Of a stretch of 64,000 nt of DNA, positions 59,908 through 64,000 are shown in pieces. The notes beneath the pieces were generated by a model. It was given only the letters and a program-made list of their open reading frames with translations, did not search any database and was not told the DNA's origin. Each line of letters starts with the position of its first letter. Position 1 is the stretch's first letter. Made by a program: the position numbers and the translations under genes. Source of the DNA: Clostridiales bacterium (GTDB taxonomy: Bacteria > Bacillota > Clostridia > Christensenellales > Aristaeellaceae); the NCBI GenBank assembly GCA_015056205.1, contig SVGS01000004.1, positions 1 to 64,000 on the forward strand, read 5' to 3'.

Positions 59908-60849
59908 ATGAAGGGACTGGAGCTGAGCCGGGCGTACTATGAAGCATACGGGGCGCCCATGATTCATGAGCAGTTTCCCGAATATGAGGAAATCATTGCC
60001 GCTGCCCTTACGGGCAGCGGCTCTGAATGCTATGGCTATGATGACGAAATCTCCCGGGATCATGATTTTGAGCCCGGGTTCTGTCTTTTTCTGCCGGGGG
60101 AGGAGATTGTGGACCGCCGGACCGCGTTTCAGCTGGAGCGGGCCTACGCGAAGCTGCCCCGGAGCTTTCAGGGCGTCGAACGCCAGAAGCTGAGTCCGGT
60201 GGGGGGCGCGCGGCACGGCGTTTTCCGGCTGGAGGAGTGGTTCCGGGAAAAGCTGGGGGTTCTGCCGGAGGAGATGAGCCTGAGAGACTGGCTGCGGCTG
60301 CCCTCCTGGGCCCTGGCGGAAACGGTGAACGGAGCGGTGTTCCGGGATGACGCCGGCCTGCTGACGGACGCGCGGAATGTGCTGCTTGCCATGCCGGAGG
60401 ATATCCGGCGGAAGCGGCTGGCGGGCAGCCTGCTGCTGATGGCCCAGAGCGGGCAGTATAACTACCGCCGGTGCCTGGCCCACGGGGAGACCGGCGCGGC
60501 CCAGCTGGCGGCGGCGGAATTCACGCGGCATACCATGAGCGCGGTGTTCTGGCTGAACCGGGCGTATCAGCCCTATTATAAATGGAGCTTCCGGGCCCTG
60601 CGGGAGCTTCCGGGTGGGGAGGATCTGGCCCGGAGTCTGGAATGGCTGCTGTCCACCGGCAACGAACCGGCTCAGGCGGAAGAGAAAACTTTCGCCATGG
60701 AGGGAATCGCGTCGGAGATCATTGATCAGCTGCAGGATCAGGGGCTGACGGAAGCGGTCTGCGGCGATCTGGAAAAGCACGCCTATTCGGTGAACGACGG
60801 GATCCGGGACGCGGAAATCCGGAATCTGCATATTCTCACGGCGGAATAA
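59908..60849 (+). CDS. DUF4037-domain (nucleotidyltransferase-like) protein
   Basis: The 313-residue protein matches the DUF4037 family: SECYGYDDEISRDHDFEPGF carries the paired acidic residues of a nucleotidyltransferase fold, and WLRLPSWALAETVNGAVFRD is the conserved second part. A helical tail ends near GIRDAEIRNL. Family members are uncharacterised. It is 14 bases after the fucosidase, so co-transcribed. GGAGGAAAAGC precedes the ATG. Confidence 0.82.
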   Translation: MKGLELSRAYYEAYGAPMIHEQFPEYEEIIAAALTGSGSECYGYDDEISRDHDFEPGFCLFLPGEEIVDRRTAFQLERAYAKLPRSFQGVERQKLSPVGGARHGVFRLEEWFREKLGVLPEEMSLRDWLRLPSWALAETVNGAVFRDDAGLLTDARNVLLAMPEDIRRKRLAGSLLLMAQSGQYNYRRCLAHGETGAAQLAAAEFTRHTMSAVFWLNRAYQPYYKWSFRALRELPGGEDLARSLEWLLSTGNEPAQAEEKTFAMEGIASEIIDQLQDQGLTEAVCGDLEKHAYSVNDGIRDAEIRNLHILTAE

Positions 60850-60912
60850 GCCGTGTTTCGGCGAAAACGGCTTCCGGCGGCAACGCCCGGAGGCCGCCCG
60901 GAATCCCGGCTG

Positions 60913-60932
60913 AAATATTTTATAAAATATTT
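60913..60932. promoter_or_regulatory. 20-bp perfect palindrome upstream of the redox operon
   Basis: AAATATTTTATAAAATATTT is a perfect dyad 11 bases before the -35. It is a good candidate site for the MarR/OhrR-type regulator encoded in the operon. Confidence 0.5.
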
Positions 60933-60943
60933 TGCAAAAGGTA

Positions 60944-60971
60944 TTGACAAACCATTTATATTGGATAAAAT
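60944..60971 (+). promoter_or_regulatory. Promoter of the gpx-trx-ohrR operon
   Basis: A perfect TTGACA (60944-60949) is followed after 16 bases by TAAAAT (60966-60971). A perfect TATAAT also lies at 60971-60976, but 21 bases away from TTGACA. The region is very AT-rich within GC-rich surroundings. Confidence 0.6.
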
Positions 60972-60975
60972 ATAA
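60956..60975. promoter_or_regulatory. Second inverted repeat, TTATATT-N6-AATATAA, over the -10
   Basis: Perfect 7-base arms cover the -10 region, a classic position for repression. The likely binder is the OhrR-like protein at 62825 or another redox regulator such as PerR. Confidence 0.45.
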
Positions 60976-61020
60976 TTTGTAAAAAGGATTCAGAAAGAAT
61001 CCGGACGAAAGGAGCGGGGA

Positions 61021-61566
61021 ATGATGGGTTTCTATGATTACAGTGTGCTGAATCCCAAGGGGGAAGAGGTTTCCATGAAGAATTTTGAGGGAAAGGTTGT
61101 GCTGGTGGTGAATACGGCGACCGGCTGCGGATTTACCCCTCATTATAAGCCTATGGAGGAGATGTACGAGAAATATCATGATCAGGGGCTGGAAATTCTG
61201 GACATTCCCTGCAATCAGTTTGCCGGCCAGACGCCCGGTACCGACGAGGAGATTCATGAGTTCTGCACGCTGAAGTACAACACGCAGTTTCCTCAGATGA
61301 AGAAGAGTGACGTCAACGGGGAGAACGAGCTGCCGCTCTACACCTTCCTGAAGAGCCAGAAGGGTTTCGCGGGCTTCGGCCACGGGCCGGCGGCGCTGGC
61401 GATGGGCATCATGCTGAAGAAGCTGGACAAGGATTACAAAAACAATCCCGCCATCAAGTGGAACTTCACCAAGTTCGTGGTGGACCGGCAGGGCAATGTG
61501 GTGGCCCGCTTCGAGCCGACGGAAGACATGAAGAAGGTCGAGGAGTGCGTGGCGTCCCTGCTGTAA
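61021..61566 (+). CDS. Glutathione peroxidase-like thiol peroxidase
   Basis: The 181-residue protein is a cysteine GPx: VLVVNTATGCGFTPHYKPME (peroxidatic Cys in TGCGFT), ILDIPCNQFAGQTPG (CNQF), and KWNFTKFVVDRQGNVV (catalytic W and N). Bacterial members use thioredoxin rather than glutathione, and a thioredoxin system is encoded downstream. It reduces H2O2 and organic peroxides in the cytoplasm. CGAAAGGAGCGGGGA precedes the ATG. Confidence 0.95.
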   Translation: MMGFYDYSVLNPKGEEVSMKNFEGKVVLVVNTATGCGFTPHYKPMEEMYEKYHDQGLEILDIPCNQFAGQTPGTDEEIHEFCTLKYNTQFPQMKKSDVNGENELPLYTFLKSQKGFAGFGHGPAALAMGIMLKKLDKDYKNNPAIKWNFTKFVVDRQGNVVARFEPTEDMKKVEECVASLL

Positions 61567-61606
61567 GGGACGGAGAAAGAGACGGAACGAAAGGGGAGAG
61601 ACGGGA

Positions 61607-62494
61607 ATGGAACGGGTGGAAATCGCGATTATCGGAACCGGTCCGGCGGGAATCTCCGCCGCGCTGACCAGCGTGAACCGGAATAAAAAGATTCTGCTTC
61701 TGGGCAGCCGCCGGCTGAGCGAAAAGGTTGCCAAAGCCCATGAAATCCGGAATTATCCCGGCCTTCCCGCCGTCAGCGGGGCGGCGATGGCGGAAGCCTT
61801 CCGCCGGCATCTGGATCAGATGGGCATCGAAATCACGGAGAAGCGGGTCGGCGCCGTGTACGCCATGGGCGATTATTTTGCCCTGCAGGTCGGCGAGGAA
61901 ATGCTGGAGGCGGAAGCGGTGATCCTGGCGGGCGGCGTGGTTCAGGGAAAGCCGCTGCCCGGTGAGGAAGAGCTGCTGGGGCGGGGCGTCAGCTACTGCG
62001 CGACCTGTGACGCGCCGCTGTACCGGGGAAAGGACGTAATCGTTGTCGGTTACAGCCCCCGGGAGGAAGCGGAAGCCGCCTTCCTCAGCGAGGTCTGCCG
62101 CTCCGTGCTGTATTTCCCGATGTATCAGGGAGAGACGGATCTGCCGGAGTCGGTGCGGGTGCTTCGGGAAAAGGTGACCGCCCTTTCCCGGGAAGCCGGC
62201 CGCCTGCAGGTCACCACGGAGGCAGACGTGTATACCGCCGACGGGGTCTTTGTGCTGCGGGAGGCGGTGAACCCCGGCCAGCTGGTGCCCGGCCTGGAAA
62301 CGGAAGGCGCGCACGTCCGGGTGAACCGGAAAATGGAAACGAATCTGCCCGGGGTGTTCGCCTGCGGCGACATTACCGGTACGCCTTATCAGTATGTAAA
62401 GGCGGCAGGAGAAGGCAATGTGGCGGCCATCAGCGCCGCCGGTTATCTGGAACAGAAAAAAAGAGGAGGACAAAACCATGGTGAAAAAGATTGA
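61607..62494 (+). CDS. trxB: Thioredoxin-disulfide reductase-like flavoprotein, NADPH motif degenerate
   Basis: The 295-residue protein has FAD-binding EIAIIGTGPAGISAALTSVN, active-site GVSYCATCDAPLYRG (CATC) and the second FAD motif PGVFACGDITGTPYQYVKAA. The usual NADPH site GGGDSAxEEA and its HRR arginines are replaced by VVGYSPREEAEAAFLSEV. This pattern is known in ferredoxin-dependent (FFTR/FDTR-type) thioredoxin reductases of Clostridia. It could thus take electrons from ferredoxin. It overlaps trxA by 17 bases. Confidence 0.87.
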   Translation: MERVEIAIIGTGPAGISAALTSVNRNKKILLLGSRRLSEKVAKAHEIRNYPGLPAVSGAAMAEAFRRHLDQMGIEITEKRVGAVYAMGDYFALQVGEEMLEAEAVILAGGVVQGKPLPGEEELLGRGVSYCATCDAPLYRGKDVIVVGYSPREEAEAAFLSEVCRSVLYFPMYQGETDLPESVRVLREKVTALSREAGRLQVTTEADVYTADGVFVLREAVNPGQLVPGLETEGAHVRVNRKMETNLPGVFACGDITGTPYQYVKAAGEGNVAAISAAGYLEQKKRGGQNHGEKD

Positions 62495-62792
62495 CGAACA
62501 GGGTTTCCGGAACGAAGCGGAGAAGGACGCGGTGGCGGTGGTTGATTTTTCCGCGACCTGGTGCGGCCCCTGCAAAATGCTGGCGCCGGTCATCGAGCAG
62601 GTCTCCGAACAGCTGGGAGACAAGGTGAAGTTCTACAACGTGGATGTGGATGACGCGCCGGAGCTGGCGGGCGAGTTCGGCATCAATTCCGTTCCGTCGG
62701 TGCTGCTGCTGAAGAACGGCCGGCTGGTGGATCAGAGCGTCGGATTCAGGCCCGGTCCCGCCCTGAAGAGCTGGATCGAAGGCAACCTGTAA
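62478..62792 (+). CDS. trxA: Thioredoxin
   Basis: The 104-residue protein has the WCGPC active site (SATWCGPCKMLAPVIEQ) and the cis-Pro in NSVPSVLLLKNG. It reduces disulfides, here probably of the peroxidase and of OhrR. AGAGGAGGA inside the reductase gene precedes ATG 62478. Confidence 0.97.
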   Translation: MVKKIDEQGFRNEAEKDAVAVVDFSATWCGPCKMLAPVIEQVSEQLGDKVKFYNVDVDDAPELAGEFGINSVPSVLLLKNGRLVDQSVGFRPGPALKSWIEGNL

Positions 62793-62824
62793 TACAGATC
62801 AGAAACGGACAGGGAGGCAGACCC

Positions 62825-63289
62825 ATGAGTGAAAAGGAGCAGAAGCTTCAGGAGCAGGTTTATCCTCAGCTGCTGCTGGATACCCAGCTGTGCTTTCCGC
62901 TGTACGCGGCGTCCCGGAAGGTGGTCAACGCCTACGGGCCGCTGCTGAAGCCTCTTGGGCTGACTTATACCCAGTATATTGTTCTGCTGGCGCTGTGGGA
63001 GAAGGGAAAATCCTCGGTCGGGGATCTGTGCCGCCGTCTGTATCTCGACTGCGGCACGCTGACGCCCCTCCTGAAAAAGATGGAGGAGAGCGGCTGGATT
63101 GACCGGTGCCGCTGCCGCGAGGATGAGCGGATGGTCTATGTTTCCGTGACGGACCGGGGCTGGGAGCTGCGGGAGCAGGTAAAGGATATCCCGGGGCAGA
63201 TGGGAAGCTGCATCACCCTGCCGCAGCAGGACGCCCTGGAGCTCTACCGGCTCCTGCACCGCCTGCTGGATGCGATGGAAGGGAACTGA
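62825..63289 (+). CDS. ohrR: OhrR-type MarR regulator (organic peroxide sensor)
   Basis: The 154-residue winged-helix regulator has LLDTQLCFPLYAASRKVVNA, whose Cys matches the redox-sensing Cys15 of OhrR. The DNA-binding part reads SSVGDLCRRLYLDCGTLTPL then LKKMEESGWIDRCRC, with the wing EDERMVYVSVT. Oxidation of the Cys by peroxide releases it from DNA. It is the last gene of the redox operon, so it probably represses its own promoter. No ohr gene is seen nearby. Confidence 0.92.
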   Translation: MSEKEQKLQEQVYPQLLLDTQLCFPLYAASRKVVNAYGPLLKPLGLTYTQYIVLLALWEKGKSSVGDLCRRLYLDCGTLTPLLKKMEESGWIDRCRCREDERMVYVSVTDRGWELREQVKDIPGQMGSCITLPQQDALELYRLLHRLLDAMEGN

Positions 63290-63315
63290 CAAAACCGTAT
63301 GGGAGGAAATTCACA

Positions 63316-64000
63316 ATGAAGAAGTTGGCTGCAATGCTGCTGGCGCTGCTGCTGGCGGTGGCCGCCGGTCTGGCGGCCGCGGAGGGAGAACAGGATGCCC
63401 TGGCGAAGCTGAAGGAAAAAGGGACCCTGGTAATCGGCATGGAGGGCAACTGGAGCCCCTGGACCTATCATGATGAAAAGACCGGTGAACTGACCGGCCT
63501 GGAGGTTGATATCGCGAGACTGATCGCCGAGGGTCTGGGCGTGGAACCGGTGTTCCAGGAAGCGCCCTGGGACGCGCTGCTGGCCGGTGTGGACGCGGGA
63601 CGCTTTGACATCATCTGCAACGGTGTGGGCTATACCGAAGAGCGGGCGAAGAGCTACAGCTTCACCACCCCCTACGTGTATTCCAACAAGGTGCTGGTGG
63701 TGGCGGAGAGCAACGATGAAATTAAAACCGTGGACGACCTGAAGGGCAAAAAGACCGCCAACAGCGCCTCCAGTACCTATGCCGCTCTGGCGGAGGAATA
63801 CGGCGCGACGCTGGTGCCGGTGGACACCCTGGGCGAGACCATGGATATGCTGGTGCAGGGCCGGGTGGACGCCACGATCAATGCGCAGGTTTCCATCGCG
63901 GACTACCTGCGGGAGCACCCGGAAGCGAAGATCAAGGTGGTGCAGGTGCTGGCGGGGGATCCCATAGCTTATCCGCTGCACATCGGCGAAAAATACCAGC
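63316..64000 (+). CDS. Amino-acid ABC transporter substrate-binding protein, 3' end beyond the window
   Basis: The first ~228 residues are seen. A signal peptide (LAAMLLALLLAVAAGLAAAE) is followed by the SBP_bac_3 fold: KGTLVIGMEGNWSPWTYHDE, GLEVDIARLIAEGLG and DIICNGVGYTEERAKSYSFT, which is the family signature. Solutes are polar amino acids such as cystine, glutamine or arginine. No lipobox Cys is seen in the visible part. GGGAGGAAAT precedes the ATG at 63316. It is 26 bases after ohrR, so it may extend the same transcript. Confidence 0.92.
   Translation, partial: MKKLAAMLLALLLAVAAGLAAAEGEQDALAKLKEKGTLVIGMEGNWSPWTYHDEKTGELTGLEVDIARLIAEGLGVEPVFQEAPWDALLAGVDAGRFDIICNGVGYTEERAKSYSFTTPYVYSNKVLVVAESNDEIKTVDDLKGKKTANSASSTYAALAEEYGATLVPVDTLGETMDMLVQGRVDATINAQVSIADYLREHPEAKIKVVQVLAGDPIAYPLHIGEKYQ

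Noticed and set aside
60849-61020. Riboswitch before gpx
   Set aside because: The AT-rich stretch is explained by promoter and palindromes; no known aptamer core was seen.

Overview
The window looks like chromosomal DNA of a strictly anaerobic Gram-positive bacterium of the Clostridia, probably a gut or rumen type. Pointers are a four-gene ferredoxin-linked 2-oxoacid oxidoreductase, IreB, an OhrR/thioredoxin/glutathione-peroxidase operon, a TAXI-type TRAP transporter, several glycosidases and strong AGGAGG ribosome binding sites with occasional GTG starts. The exact genus is not determined from the sequence.

Positions 1 to about 17,700 are an AT-richer accessory stretch full of broken genes. 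It opens with a decayed defence cluster: an XRE regulator, a GIY-YIG protein, a type I restriction HsdR cut off at its DEAD-box motif, and a DUF1016 nuclease with its middle deleted. A membrane Ser/Thr kinase with an unusual DNA-binding partner and two secreted proteins follow. Next come an aldo/keto-reductase/serine-recombinase chimera, a divergent LysR-MATE pair, a HAD phosphatase, a UvrA-like ATPase, a clipped HxlR regulator, an iron-sulfur aldo/keto reductase, more gene fragments, a double-GNAT protein, a frameshifted Ogt and a STAS-domain remnant.

From 17,700 onward the DNA is GC-richer and mostly intact. In order it holds: a flippase-like/secreted/FHA-ABC operon; gltX and glnS; a glycosidase operon (NifU-like protein, GH38 alpha-mannosidase, GH2 beta-galactosidase) next to a sugar-permease remnant; an uncharacterised large carbohydrate-associated protein with a ROK kinase; ireB; a Big2 surface protein; mnmG; and a GltD-like oxidoreductase.

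The most interesting locus is 41,271-47,465. It is a compact NHLP-type peptide export system with an XRE regulator, a short membrane adaptor, a C39-peptidase ABC exporter, a second ABC exporter, a 64-residue peptide ending in a double-glycine leader plus a 15-residue core, and an ECF sigma factor that overlaps the peptide gene by 4 bases. No modification enzyme is visible. This suggests a secreted unmodified peptide, perhaps a signal coupled to the sigma factor.

The rest holds the ferredoxin oxidoreductase operon, gpmI, an SGNH esterase plus nagA, a TAXI-TRAP transporter, a TPR protein, a GH29 fucosidase, a DUF4037 protein, the gpx-trxB-trxA-ohrR redox operon with palindromic operator candidates, and the start of an amino-acid ABC binding protein that runs off the end. 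No rRNA, tRNA, CRISPR array or complete insertion sequence was seen. The longest stretch without an intact gene is 17,373-17,785, which contains an ogt tail, a STAS fragment and a terminator.
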